From positions 1,382,427-1,446,426 of the forward strand of contig NZ_RAPV01000002.1 in NCBI RefSeq assembly GCF_003610295.1: a DNA stretch of 64,000 nucleotides, written 5' to 3'. The notes below the pieces were generated by a model, which had not been told where the DNA came from, ran no database searches, and saw only the letters and a list, made by a program, of their open reading frames with translations. Every line of letters begins with the position of its first letter. Position 1 is the stretch's first letter. Both the position numbers and the translations under genes were made by a program. Source of the DNA: Paraburkholderia sp. BL23I1N1 (GTDB lineage Bacteria > Pseudomonadota > Gammaproteobacteria > Burkholderiales > Burkholderiaceae). Of this stretch, positions 18,997 to 27,738 are shown in pieces.

Positions 18997-19320
18997 TCAA
19001 TAGGTCGGAACGGACGGATCGACCTGACGCGACCACGCGTCGATCCCGCCTTGCAGATTGAAGACGTTGGTATGGCCGCGCGATTCGAGGAACATCGCGA
19101 CCTGGGCGCTGCGCGCGCCGTGATGGCACACGCAGACGATTTGCGCGTCGTCGTCCAGCTCTTCGCTGCGCGCGGGAATCTCACGCATCGGAATCAATAC
19201 GGCGCCGGCGATCGACGCCGTCTGGATTTCCCACGGTTCGCGCACGTCGAGCAGCACGGGGGCGGGACGCGATTGATCGGCGAGCCATTCGGCGAGCGCG
19301 GGAGCGGTCAGATTTTGCAT
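18997..19320 (-). CDS. single-domain rhodanese-like protein
   Basis: 107 residues from the ATG at 19320 (a TTG one codon earlier is also open). The domain is complete: VLLDVREPWE, the active-site loop CHHGARS with the catalytic Cys at residue 65, and the C-terminal NLQGGIDAWSRQVDP. Such proteins carry or transfer sulfane sulfur. It lies between the isoaspartate methyltransferase homologue and the TolC-type gene, an arrangement common in the Burkholderia group; the physiological partner is unknown. Confidence 0.92.
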   Translation of the reverse strand: MQNLTAPALAEWLADQSRPAPVLLDVREPWEIQTASIAGAVLIPMREIPARSEELDDDAQIVCVCHHGARSAQVAMFLESRGHTNVFNLQGGIDAWSRQVDPSVPTY

Positions 19321-19378
19321 CAACAGGACATCCAGTTCAGAGGACGGCGGCGCGCCGGCCGTCCATAAAACGCGCGAA

Positions 19379-20032
19379 TTAAAACTTGAAACGCGGCGGC
19401 TGCACGGCGTTGGTCAGCGGCTCGACATAGGTTTCGAACACGTCGGCGATACGGTATTGCTTCTCGTCGATACGCGTGATGATCTGCGCCTTCATGACCG
19501 GCGCGACGCCGACGAACGCCGCCAGACGGCCGCCGATTTTGAGGTGTTCGAGGATTTCCTGCGGCAGCACCGGCAGGCCGCCCGAGACGCAGATCACGTC
19601 GTACGGCGCCGCGCCGGCCCAGCCGCGCGAGGCGTCGCCAGTGGCGACTTCGGCGTTCAGCACGCCGTTGGCGATCAGGTTGTTCTTCGCCAGTTCCGCG
19701 AGTTCCGGTTCGATGTCGACCGTCAGCACGTGCTGCGCGCGGTGCGCGAGCAGGGCGGCCATGTAACCCGAGCCGGCGCCGATTTCGAGCACGCTTTCGT
19801 GTTTCTTCACCGCCAGTTCCTGCAGCACACGCGCTTCGACGCGCGGCGCCAGCATGTGCTGGCCGGCCGGCAGCGGCACTTCGAAGTCGACGAAGGCCAG
19901 ATCGCGATAGACGGTGGGGACGAAGTTTTCACGCTTGACGATCGAGAGCAGATTCAGCACGTCCTGGTCGAGCACTTCCCAGGGGCGGATCTGCTGTTCG
20001 ATCATGTTGAAACGCGCTTGCTCGATGTTCAT
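19379..20032 (-). CDS. protein-L-isoaspartate O-methyltransferase family protein
   Basis: 217 residues from the ATG at 20032 (MNIEQARFNMIEQQIRPWEV). The SAM-binding motif VLEIGAGSGYMAALLA and post-motif VDIEPELAE are present. Family enzymes repair isoaspartyl residues, but this branch (N-terminal RFNMIEQQIRPW) also includes proteins of unproven activity, so the function is a family-level call. First gene of the minus-strand set reading toward the rhodanese and TolC genes. Confidence 0.88.
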   Translation of the reverse strand: MNIEQARFNMIEQQIRPWEVLDQDVLNLLSIVKRENFVPTVYRDLAFVDFEVPLPAGQHMLAPRVEARVLQELAVKKHESVLEIGAGSGYMAALLAHRAQHVLTVDIEPELAELAKNNLIANGVLNAEVATGDASRGWAGAAPYDVICVSGGLPVLPQEILEHLKIGGRLAAFVGVAPVMKAQIITRIDEKQYRIADVFETYVEPLTNAVQPPRFKF

Positions 20033-20274
20033 GGTGGATTCGGCAGTGTGGTTTGGCGAGTTTGCGATTCTTTGCCGCTGACCGGCAGCCTCGGGGTTCA
20101 ACTCCGGGGGACAACCCGGTATGCAGGCCACGGCAGGGTAACTGTGGGATTGTACCAAATGGCGGCGCGAATCCACGCCGTCGTGGGCAGTGCGCCGTCC
20201 GGCCGCTACCCTGGGACGGCGCGTCCGACCCCGTGTTAATCCCTAGCGATCCGTCCTTGCGATTCCGGCTTTCA

Positions 20275-20310
20275 TCGCTCAAAAATGTAATCGATTACAT
20301 TTTTGAGCGA
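20275..20310. promoter_or_regulatory. 36-bp perfect palindrome, LacI-family operator
   Basis: The 18-base left arm (20275-20292) is the exact reverse complement of the right arm (20293-20310). The centre TGTAATCGATTACA fits the LacI/GalR-family operator pattern TGTAAnCGnTTACA. It ends 6 bases before the proposed GTG start of the regulator gene, so binding would block transcription of the regulator and the sugar operon. The outer arms extend the symmetry well beyond the usual core. The 20033-20274 stretch upstream shows no gene. Confidence 0.85.
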
Positions 20311-20316
20311 ATTCAC

Positions 20317-21411
20317 GTGTCCAAGTCGTTGCCCAAAGCGGCGCCCGCGGCGGCGCCGCTGTCGTCGCCAGCGGCGAGAAAGCGCCCGCCGCCTGAGGCT
20401 CAGCCGTCGCGTCCGGTCGAGGGGCTTTCGATTGCCCAGGTGGCGGAGCAGGCGGGGGTCTCGGTGGCGACCGTGTCGCGCGTGCTGAACGGCCACGAAA
20501 ACGTGCGGCCCGCCACGCGCGACAAGGTCTTGGCGGCGGTCGACGCCAGCGGCTATCGCGTCAACGAACTCGCGCGCAATCTGCGCACCGCCGAAAGCCG
20601 GCTGCTGCTAACGATGGTGCCCGATGTCGGCAACCCCTTCTACGCGGAGATCGTGCGCGGGATCGACAGCGTCGCGCGCCAGCACGGCTACTTCATGCTG
20701 CTATGCGACACGGGCGCCGATCCAGGACGCGAGCGCAGCTATTTCGATCTGCTGCGCCGCCGCCGCGCGGACGGCGCGATCTGCCTCGATCCCGCCACCA
20801 TCCAGCAGGCGCTCGGTGAGGCATCGAGCGAGTTGCCGTGGGTCGCGTGCTGCGAGTTCGATCCGACGACGGGCGTGCCCTACGTCGGCATCGACAACTA
20901 TCGGGCGGCGGGCGACGCAGTGCGACATCTGCTTGCGCGCGGCCATCGGCGTATCGGGCTGATCAATTCGGATGTTGACTATCTGTACGCGCGGCAGCGC
21001 CAGCAGGGCTATCTGGATGCGTTAATCGAAGCGGGCATCACGCCGGACGACCATTGGCGCATGAATCTAAATAGTCTCGACTACGAGGCGGGCGCATCGG
21101 CCGCGGCCTTGCTGATGCAGCAGCCTAACGCGCCGAGCGCGATCTTCGCCGTCTCCGACACGCTGGCGATCGGCGTGATCCACGGTTTGCGCAACGTCGG
21201 CAAGCGCGTGCCGGACGATGTGGCAGTGGTCGGCTTCGACGACATCTCGCTTGCTGCGCAGATCGATCCGCCGCTGACCACCATCGCACAGCCGATGCGC
21301 GAGCTCGGCGAAACCGCCGCGCGCCTGCTGCTGCAACGGCTGGCGAATCCATTGGCGAACGTGCCGGGCGTGTTGCTGCCGCATCGCCTCGTGATTCGCA
21401 GGAGCGCGTGA
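20317..21411 (+). CDS. LacI-family transcriptional regulator of the sugar locus
   Basis: 364 residues from the GTG at 20317, the first sensible start after the palindrome; there is no evident Shine-Dalgarno site, so the mRNA may be leaderless or the start may differ. A Pro/Ala-rich ~35-residue leader precedes the helix-turn-helix (LSIAQVAEQAGVSVATVSRV, residues about 37-56) and hinge (SGYRVNELARNLRT). The C-terminal sugar-binding domain contains NPFYAEIVRGID and GFDDISLAAQIDPPLTTI. It probably represses itself and the adjacent ABC/catabolic genes until a sugar ligand binds. The ATPase gene begins 3 bases later. Confidence 0.92.
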   Translation: MSKSLPKAAPAAAPLSSPAARKRPPPEAQPSRPVEGLSIAQVAEQAGVSVATVSRVLNGHENVRPATRDKVLAAVDASGYRVNELARNLRTAESRLLLTMVPDVGNPFYAEIVRGIDSVARQHGYFMLLCDTGADPGRERSYFDLLRRRRADGAICLDPATIQQALGEASSELPWVACCEFDPTTGVPYVGIDNYRAAGDAVRHLLARGHRRIGLINSDVDYLYARQRQQGYLDALIEAGITPDDHWRMNLNSLDYEAGASAAALLMQQPNAPSAIFAVSDTLAIGVIHGLRNVGKRVPDDVAVVGFDDISLAAQIDPPLTTIAQPMRELGETAARLLLQRLANPLANVPGVLLPHRLVIRRSA

Positions 21412-21414
21412 GCC

Positions 21415-22902
21415 ATGAGCCTCGCCGTTCGCTTCGACGATATTCGCAAAGACTTCGGGCCGGTGCGCGTGCTCCATGGCGTGAGCTTCGAGCTGGCGCC
21501 TGGGCGCATCTACGGTTTACTCGGCGAGAACGGCGCAGGCAAGTCGACGCTCATGAAAATCCTCGCCGGCTACGAAACGGCGACCTCGGGCACCGTGCTG
21601 CTCGACGGTCACGCGCGGCAGTTCATCGGGTCGCGCGATGCGGAAGCGGCGGGCATCGTGCTGATTCACCAGGAGTTCAATCTCGCCGAGCATCTGACGA
21701 TCGCGCAGAACATGTATCTCGGCCACGAAAAAAAGCGCGGCTGGTTCGTCGAGGACACCGCCATGCGCGCTGAAGCCGCGCGCTATCTCGCGCAGGTCGG
21801 TCTCGAGAAAGCGCCGGATACGAAAGTACGCGAGTTGATCGTCGCTGAAAAGCAGATGGTGGAGATCGCCAAAGCGCTGTCGCGCCGCGCGCGTCTGCTC
21901 ATCATGGACGAACCGACCGCCACGCTCACGCCGTCCGAAACCGAACGCCTCTTCACGCTGATGCTGAAGTTGAAAGCCGACGGCGTGACCATCGTCTACA
22001 TCTCGCACAAGCTGGATGAAGTCGAGCGCATTACCGACGAAGTGATCGTGATGCGCGACGGCCGCTTTGTGGCGCGCGGCGAAACCGCGGGGCTCGCGCG
22101 CCAGCAGATGGCGAATCTGATGGTTGGGCGCGACGTGTCCGATATGTTCCCCGACAAAATCACCGTGCCTGCCGACGCACCGATTGCTTTGAAAGTAGAA
22201 GGCCTGGCCGTGCCGGACTGGGTCGAAGATTTGAGCTTCGACGTGCGCGCTGGCGAAGTACTGGGCTTTGCAGGCCTCGTCGGTGCAGGTCGCACGGAAG
22301 CGTTCGAAGCGATCATCGGATTGCGCAAACGCACGGCGGGCCGCATCGAAATCGCCGGCCGTAGCGCCGATCTGAAAAGCCCACGCGACGCCATGCGCCA
22401 CGGCCTCACGTATCTGAGCGAAGACCGCAAAGGCAAGGGCCTGCATGTGAATCTAAGCCTGCAGGACAACGTCACGCTGATGACGCTCGAACGCTACGCG
22501 CATCCCTTGCTCGATATGAAGGCGGGGCGCGCGGCGTTGACGAAAGCGGTGAGCGACTTCGGCATTCGCACGGGCGATCTGTCGAGCCGCGCGCGCATGC
22601 TCTCCGGCGGCAATCAGCAGAAGCTCGCGCTCGCCAAATTCCTGCAGCCCGATCCGAACGTGATCGTGCTCGACGAGCCGACGCGTGGCGTCGATGTCGG
22701 CGCAAAACGCGATATCTATTTCCTGATTCATCGTCTGGCCGCGCAGGGCCGCGCGGTGATCGTCATTTCATCCGAACTGATCGAGCTGATTGGTTTGTGC
22801 CATCGCGTTGCCGTGATGCGCGCGGGACGCCTGCAAACCACGCTCACGCTTGAGCACTTGACCGAAGAGGAGTTGATCGCCCATGCGACCGGCACCCACT
22901 GA
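21415..22902 (+). CDS. sugar ABC transporter ATP-binding protein (RbsA/XylG type, two ABC domains)
   Basis: 495 residues with tandem ABC domains. Domain 1 has Walker [10 protein letters not shown] (residues 37-45), signature-region [18 protein letters not shown] and Walker [13 protein letters not shown]. Domain 2 has the degenerate Walker [12 protein letters not shown] expected for this class, signature [15 protein letters not shown] and Walker [15 protein letters not shown]. It drives import of a monosaccharide or small polyol with the neighbouring permease and binding protein. The gene overlaps the permease start by 20 bases. Confidence 0.94.
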   Translation: MSLAVRFDDIRKDFGPVRVLHGVSFELAPGRIYGLLGENGAGKSTLMKILAGYETATSGTVLLDGHARQFIGSRDAEAAGIVLIHQEFNLAEHLTIAQNMYLGHEKKRGWFVEDTAMRAEAARYLAQVGLEKAPDTKVRELIVAEKQMVEIAKALSRRARLLIMDEPTATLTPSETERLFTLMLKLKADGVTIVYISHKLDEVERITDEVIVMRDGRFVARGETAGLARQQMANLMVGRDVSDMFPDKITVPADAPIALKVEGLAVPDWVEDLSFDVRAGEVLGFAGLVGAGRTEAFEAIIGLRKRTAGRIEIAGRSADLKSPRDAMRHGLTYLSEDRKGKGLHVNLSLQDNVTLMTLERYAHPLLDMKAGRAALTKAVSDFGIRTGDLSSRARMLSGGNQQKLALAKFLQPDPNVIVLDEPTRGVDVGAKRDIYFLIHRLAAQGRAVIVISSELIELIGLCHRVAVMRAGRLQTTLTLEHLTEEELIAHATGTH

Positions 22903-23896
22903 AGCCGTCCAATCCGGCCGCGCGTTGCGCTTCGCGCATCGTCTGTATGCGCTCGGGCCGCTGGTAGGACTGATCGCGCTGTGCGTCGTCGGCACGCTGC
23001 TCAACCGCGATTTCGCGACGCTCGACAACCTGATGAACGTGCTCACGCGCACGTCGTTCATCGGCATCATCGCGGTCGGCATGACCTTCGTGATCATTTC
23101 GGGGGGCATCGACCTGTCGGTCGGGTCAATGGCGGCGCTGATCGCGGGCAGCATGATCTGGTTGATGAACGGATTGGCCGCCGGTGTGGGCGGCCATACG
23201 CTTGCGCCCTTGCTGATCGTGACGCTCGGCATTGTGTTGGCGTTGGTGCTCGGCGGGTTGTTCGGCTGCGCGCACGGCCTGCTCATTACCAAGGGACGTA
23301 TCGAGCCGTTCATCGTGACGTTGGGGACGTTGGGCATTTTTCGCGCGGTGCTGACGTGGCTCGCGGATGGCGGCGCGCTGACGTTGGATAACTCGTTGTC
23401 CGATCTATACGGACCCGCTTACTACGCGAGTCTCTTCGGCGTGCCGGTCCCGATCTGGGTGTTCCTGGTGGTTGCCGCGGGCGGCGCGTTGATCCTCAAT
23501 CGCACCGCGTTCGGCCGTCACGTGCAGGCGATTGGTTCGAACGAACAGGTCGCTCGCTATGCGGCGATTCGCGTCGATACCGTGAAGATCGTTACGTACG
23601 TATTGCTCGGAATCTGCGTCGGCGTTGCGACGGTGCTGTATGTGCCGCGGCTCGGTTCGGCCACGCCGACCACCGGCTTGTTGTGGGAGCTGGAAGCGAT
23701 TGCATCTGTGGTGGTGGGCGGCACCGCGCTGAAGGGGGGCGAAGGGCGCGTGGTCGGCACGGTGATCGGCGCGATCCTGCTTTCGGTGATCGCCAACATT
23801 CTGAATCTGACCAGCATCATCAGCGTGTATCTGAACGCGGCGGTGCAGGGCGTCGTGATTATCTTCGTCGCGTTTGTACAGCGCGGACGACGGTAA
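22883..23896 (+). CDS. sugar ABC transporter permease (RbsC type)
   Basis: 337 residues with about eight to ten hydrophobic segments. Family marks are [41 protein letters not shown] and the ATPase-contact loop [20 protein letters not shown]. It forms the inner-membrane channel for the RbsA-type ATPase encoded just upstream; translation is likely coupled through the 20-base overlap. Confidence 0.93.
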   Translation: MRPAPTEAVQSGRALRFAHRLYALGPLVGLIALCVVGTLLNRDFATLDNLMNVLTRTSFIGIIAVGMTFVIISGGIDLSVGSMAALIAGSMIWLMNGLAAGVGGHTLAPLLIVTLGIVLALVLGGLFGCAHGLLITKGRIEPFIVTLGTLGIFRAVLTWLADGGALTLDNSLSDLYGPAYYASLFGVPVPIWVFLVVAAGGALILNRTAFGRHVQAIGSNEQVARYAAIRVDTVKIVTYVLLGICVGVATVLYVPRLGSATPTTGLLWELEAIASVVVGGTALKGGEGRVVGTVIGAILLSVIANILNLTSIISVYLNAAVQGVVIIFVAFVQRGRR

Positions 23897-23986
23897 GGCG
23901 TAAGTGTTGAGCGTTGAGCTTCAAGGGATACAACGGCGAGTTCGAGAATCGGGGCGCATGAACGCCTCACAATTGGAGACACAACC

Positions 23987-24949
23987 ATGAAGCAGGTCAT
24001 TCGAGCGATCGGCGCCGGCATGCTGGCGTTGGGGATACTGGGCACGGCAGGCGTCGCGCGTGCCGATGAAAAAGTCACGCTGGGCGTCGCGATTCCGACG
24101 GCGGATCACGGCTTTACGGGTGGCATCGTCTGGTGGGCAAACAAGGCGAAGGCCGATCTTGAGAAAACCCATCCCGATCTGAAGGTGATCGTGAAGACCG
24201 CGGCCGGCGCGCCCGAACAGGCGAACCAGTTGCAGGATCTGGTGACGGTGAACAAGATCAATGCGCTGGTGATTTTCCCGTTCGAATCGGCTTCGCTGAC
24301 GCAGCCGGTTGCTCAGGTGAAGAAGAAGGGCGTGTACGTGACGGTGGTGGATCGCGGTCTGACCGACACCAGTGCGCAGGATGCCTACGTTGCGGGCGAC
24401 AACACCGCGTTCGGCAAGATTCCTGCCGAGTATCTGGCGAAAGCGCTCGACGGCAAGGGCGACATCGTCGCGCTGCGAGGCATTCCGACCACGCTCGACA
24501 ACGAACGCTGGACCGCGTTTACGGGCGTGCTGAAGGCCTATCCGAACATCAAGATCCTCGACGGCAAGTACGCGAACTGGAATCGCGACGATGCCTTCAA
24601 GGTGATGCAGGACTACCTCACGCGCTTCAAGCATATCGACGCCGTCTGGGCCGCCGACGACGACATGGCCGTTGGCGTGCTTAAAGCGATCGAGCAGGCC
24701 AAGCGTACCGACATCAAGATCGTGTTCGGCGGCGCGGGTTCCAAGGGCATGGTGAAGAACGTGATGGATGGCGCGCCGATGATCAAGGCCGACGTGTCGT
24801 ACTCGCCGAAATTCATCTACGACGCGATCAAGCTCACCGCCGAAGCGCGCCTGAAGGGCGACAAACTGCCGCCGACCACGATCATTCCGTCGGTGCTGAT
24901 CACGAAGGAAAACGCGCAGCAGTTCTATTTTCCTGACTCGCCGTTCTGA
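23987..24949 (+). CDS. periplasmic sugar-binding protein (RbsB type)
   Basis: 320 residues with a signal peptide (hydrophobic core [15 protein letters not shown], cleavage before [10 protein letters not shown]). The mature part is a type I periplasmic binding fold of the ribose-binding class: [40 protein letters not shown] and [17 protein letters not shown]. It presents the transported sugar to the RbsA/RbsC-type complex. Aromatic residues (WW near the N-terminus, W in NERWTAF) could stack on a sugar ring. The ligand is not identifiable from sequence. Confidence 0.92.
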   Translation: MKQVIRAIGAGMLALGILGTAGVARADEKVTLGVAIPTADHGFTGGIVWWANKAKADLEKTHPDLKVIVKTAAGAPEQANQLQDLVTVNKINALVIFPFESASLTQPVAQVKKKGVYVTVVDRGLTDTSAQDAYVAGDNTAFGKIPAEYLAKALDGKGDIVALRGIPTTLDNERWTAFTGVLKAYPNIKILDGKYANWNRDDAFKVMQDYLTRFKHIDAVWAADDDMAVGVLKAIEQAKRTDIKIVFGGAGSKGMVKNVMDGAPMIKADVSYSPKFIYDAIKLTAEARLKGDKLPPTTIIPSVLITKENAQQFYFPDSPF

Positions 24950-25037
24950 TGTTCCGATGCTTGGGCATCCGGCGCGCGCTTGCCGTGTTTCTGTCGCAGA
25001 GGCATGACAGGTGCGCCATAGTTCGAGGAACCGTACG

Positions 25038-26087
25038 ATGAAAACCATCAAAGGGCCGGCGATTTTTCTCGCCCAGTTCATGGGCGACGAGGTGCCGTTC
25101 GACAACTTCGCACATCTTGCGGGCTGGGCGGCGAGTCTTGGCTTCAAGGGCATCCAGGTGCCGTGCGATACGCGCCTGATCGATCTCGAACAGGCGGCGG
25201 CGAGCCAGAGCTATTGCGACGAGTTGCGTGAGATCGCGGAAGATGCGGGCGTCACGATCACCGAACTGTCGACGCATCTGCAAGGGCAACTCGTTGCCGT
25301 GCACCCGGCCTATGACACCTTGTTCGACGGCTTTGCCGCGCAGCATGTGCGCGGCAATCCTGCCGCGCGCACGCAGTGGGCGGTCGATCAGATGAAGCTG
25401 GCGGCAAAAGCGTCGCAACGTTTGGGGCTGAATACCCACGTGTCGTTTTCCGGGGCGCTGGCGTGGCCTTATCTTTATCCGTGGCCGCAGCGTCCGGCAG
25501 GTTTGATCGAGACGGCCTTCGACGAACTCGCGCGCCGCTGGACGCCGATTCTCGATGCATTCGACGAAGCAGGTGTGGACGTGTGCTACGAACTGCATCC
25601 GGGCGAGGATCTGCACGACGGCGTGACCTTCGAGCGTTTTCTGGACGCGGTGAAACAGCATCCGCGCGCGAACATCCTCTACGACCCAAGCCATTTCGTG
25701 TTGCAGCAACTGGATTACCTCGCGTTCATCGACATCTATCACGCGCGCATCAAGGCGTTCCATGTGAAGGACGCGGAGTTTCGTCCGAACGGCAAGCAAG
25801 GTGTGTACGGCGGCTATAGCGGCTGGGTCGAACGCGCGGGACGCTTCCGCTCGCTTGGCGACGGGCAGATCGATTTCGGCGCGATCTTCTCGAAGATGGC
25901 GCAATACGATTTTCCGGGCTGGGCGGTGCTGGAGTGGGAGTGCGCGTTGAAGCATCCACAGGACGGCGCGCGTGAAGGCGCGGAGTTTATTCGCCGCCAC
26001 ATTATTCGTGTGGCAGAACATGCATTCGACGATTTCGCGGGCAGTGGCGTGGATGCCGCGCAGTTGAAACGCGTGCTTGGCATTTGA
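25038..26087 (+). CDS. sugar phosphate isomerase/epimerase-like TIM-barrel protein
   Basis: 349 residues from the ATG at 25038 (MKTIKGPAIFLAQFMGDEVP). It belongs to the xylose-isomerase-like TIM-barrel group (AP endonuclease 2 fold). The usual metal-site segments can be followed: Glu in CYELHPGED, Asp and His in LYDPSHFVLQQ, His in KAFHVKDAEF and Glu in VLEWECALK. Members isomerise, epimerise or dehydrate keto-sugars. Its position between a sugar importer and a Gfo/Idh/MocA oxidoreductase suggests the two enzymes act in sequence on the imported sugar. Confidence 0.88.
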   Translation: MKTIKGPAIFLAQFMGDEVPFDNFAHLAGWAASLGFKGIQVPCDTRLIDLEQAAASQSYCDELREIAEDAGVTITELSTHLQGQLVAVHPAYDTLFDGFAAQHVRGNPAARTQWAVDQMKLAAKASQRLGLNTHVSFSGALAWPYLYPWPQRPAGLIETAFDELARRWTPILDAFDEAGVDVCYELHPGEDLHDGVTFERFLDAVKQHPRANILYDPSHFVLQQLDYLAFIDIYHARIKAFHVKDAEFRPNGKQGVYGGYSGWVERAGRFRSLGDGQIDFGAIFSKMAQYDFPGWAVLEWECALKHPQDGAREGAEFIRRHIIRVAEHAFDDFAGSGVDAAQLKRVLGI

Positions 26088-26134
26088 CGGTGATTTTCAG
26101 GTGAGTTGAAGCAGATCGCAAAGGAGTAGTGGCT

Positions 26135-27289
26135 ATGCCACAAAAAAAAAGACTCAGGCTCGGCATGGTCGGCGGCGGGCAAGGCGCGTTTATTGGCGCG
26201 GTGCATCGGATCACGGCGCGGCTCGACGACCGGTTCGAACTGGTGGCCGGTGCGTTGTCGTCCGATCCGCAGCGCGCGCAAGCGAGCGCGGCCGAGTCCG
26301 GTATCGCGCGCAGCTATGCGGATTGGGGTGAGATGGCGCGTGCCGAAGCCGCTCGCGACGACGGTATCGACGCAGTTGCGATCGTCACGCCGAATCATCT
26401 GCATGCGCCGGTGGCGACGGCTTTTCTCGAAGCGGGCATCCATGTGATCTGCGACAAGCCGCTGGCGATTTCGTTGGCGGAAGGCGAGGCGCTAGCGAAG
26501 CTCGCGCGCGAGAAGAACAAGCTGTTCGCGCTGACGCATACGTATTCCGGTTATCCGCTGGTGCGGCATGCACGTGAGCTTGTCGAGAATGGTGAACTCG
26601 GCGAAATACGCGTGGTGCAAGTCGAATACGCGCAGGACTGGCTGGCTGAACCGATCGAAACGAACGGCACGAACAAGCAGGCCGGCTGGCGTACGGATCC
26701 GTCGTTAGCGGGTCCTGCCGGCTGTCTCGGCGACATCGGCACGCACGCGTATCATCTCGCGGCCTTCATCACCGGGATGACGCCGTCGTCGCTGTTGGCG
26801 GAATTGCATACCTTCGTGCCGGGTCGTCGTATTGACGACCACGTGCAGGCGATGCTGCGCTATCCGAACGGCGCGCGCGGCATGCTCTGGGCGAGCCAAG
26901 TCGCGAGCGGCGCGGAAAATGCGCTGCGTCTGCGGGTGTATGGGACGAAGGCTGGTTTGAGTTTCGATCAGGAGAATCCGAACGAATTGTGGTTCACGCC
27001 GCTGGGTGGTTCGGCCGAGCGCCTGACGCGAGGACGGGTGCAAAGCGCGCTCGCGGCACACGCGACGCGCGTGCCGGCGGGGCATCCTGAGGGTTATCTG
27101 GAAGCGTTCGCGCAGTTGTACAAGGATGCGGCGTTGCAGATCGAAGCGTTGAATGCGGGGCAACCGTTGCCCGCCGAAAGCCTGCTGTTGACGACGGTGG
27201 ATGATGGCGTGGCGGGCCTGCGTTTTATCGATGCGGTGTTGGCGAGCAGCGCGGCGGACGGTCAGTGGCGCGAGATCGCGAATGGCTGA
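26135..27289 (+). CDS. Gfo/Idh/MocA-family NAD(P)-dependent oxidoreductase
   Basis: 384 residues from the ATG at 26135, which has AAGGAG eight bases upstream; an in-frame GTG at 26129 is less well placed. The Rossmann motif is [12 protein letters not shown] (residues 10-21). [10 protein letters not shown] replaces the usual EKP with DKP but keeps the catalytic Lys. [13 protein letters not shown] contains the conserved Asp/His pair of the substrate site. Family enzymes oxidise or reduce sugar hydroxyls, often at C3 or C1. It is the last gene of the LacI-linked cluster; a 7-bp hairpin at 27293-27309 follows without a T-run. Confidence 0.9.
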   Translation: MPQKKRLRLGMVGGGQGAFIGAVHRITARLDDRFELVAGALSSDPQRAQASAAESGIARSYADWGEMARAEAARDDGIDAVAIVTPNHLHAPVATAFLEAGIHVICDKPLAISLAEGEALAKLAREKNKLFALTHTYSGYPLVRHARELVENGELGEIRVVQVEYAQDWLAEPIETNGTNKQAGWRTDPSLAGPAGCLGDIGTHAYHLAAFITGMTPSSLLAELHTFVPGRRIDDHVQAMLRYPNGARGMLWASQVASGAENALRLRVYGTKAGLSFDQENPNELWFTPLGGSAERLTRGRVQSALAAHATRVPAGHPEGYLEAFAQLYKDAALQIEALNAGQPLPAESLLLTTVDDGVAGLRFIDAVLASSAADGQWREIANG

Positions 27290-27374
27290 GCGTGGCGGCT
27301 GAGCCGCCAGCCTTGGGTTCAGTACGGCTCGCCGCTGCTGACGCTAAAAGCCCTTCTTTGCCGTTGCACGTCCC

Positions 27375-27635
27375 TCAGCCGCCCTTGCTCTTCCTGATCT
27401 GCTCTTCAAAAGCAATATCGAGCTTGCTCGCCTTGCGCGGCTTCGGCGGTCCGAAACCGTCGACGAATTTGACGAAGTCGTCGAGCGTTAGCGGATCGGA
27501 GACTTTCTTGTCCGTGCCGCTCGATTTGTCGACCAGATAAAACAGCCCGCCGGACAGGCTGATCGCCGCGAACTGCGGATTGCCGCTGCGGGTTTTCAGC
27601 CGCTCGACGGCGTGGATGGCTCGGGTGGTACGCAT
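27375..27635 (-). CDS. conserved small hypothetical protein
   Basis: 86 residues, MRTTRAIHAVERLKTRSG at the N-terminus and a Lys/Arg-rich C-terminus (PPKPRKASKLDIAFEEQIRKS). No signal peptide or membrane segment is seen, and I recognise no family. Codon use matches the neighbours. It is isolated between the sugar locus and the RND pump, transcribed like the latter. Confidence 0.6.
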   Translation of the reverse strand: MRTTRAIHAVERLKTRSGNPQFAAISLSGGLFYLVDKSSGTDKKVSDPLTLDDFVKFVDGFGPPKPRKASKLDIAFEEQIRKSKGG

Positions 27636-27738
27636 GATGGGGGACTGCTGGTCGGGGGAAAGAGTTCTACTGTAGCAACTTCGCGCAGGGCGCGCGAAAT
27701 TGCTTTATTGCGCGGCCCCGCACCTTAACCCCAGCACC

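Noticed and set aside
27293..27309. 7-bp hairpin TGGCGGC-TGA-GCCGCCA after the oxidoreductase gene
   Set aside because: Short stem and no T-run; too weak to call a terminator.
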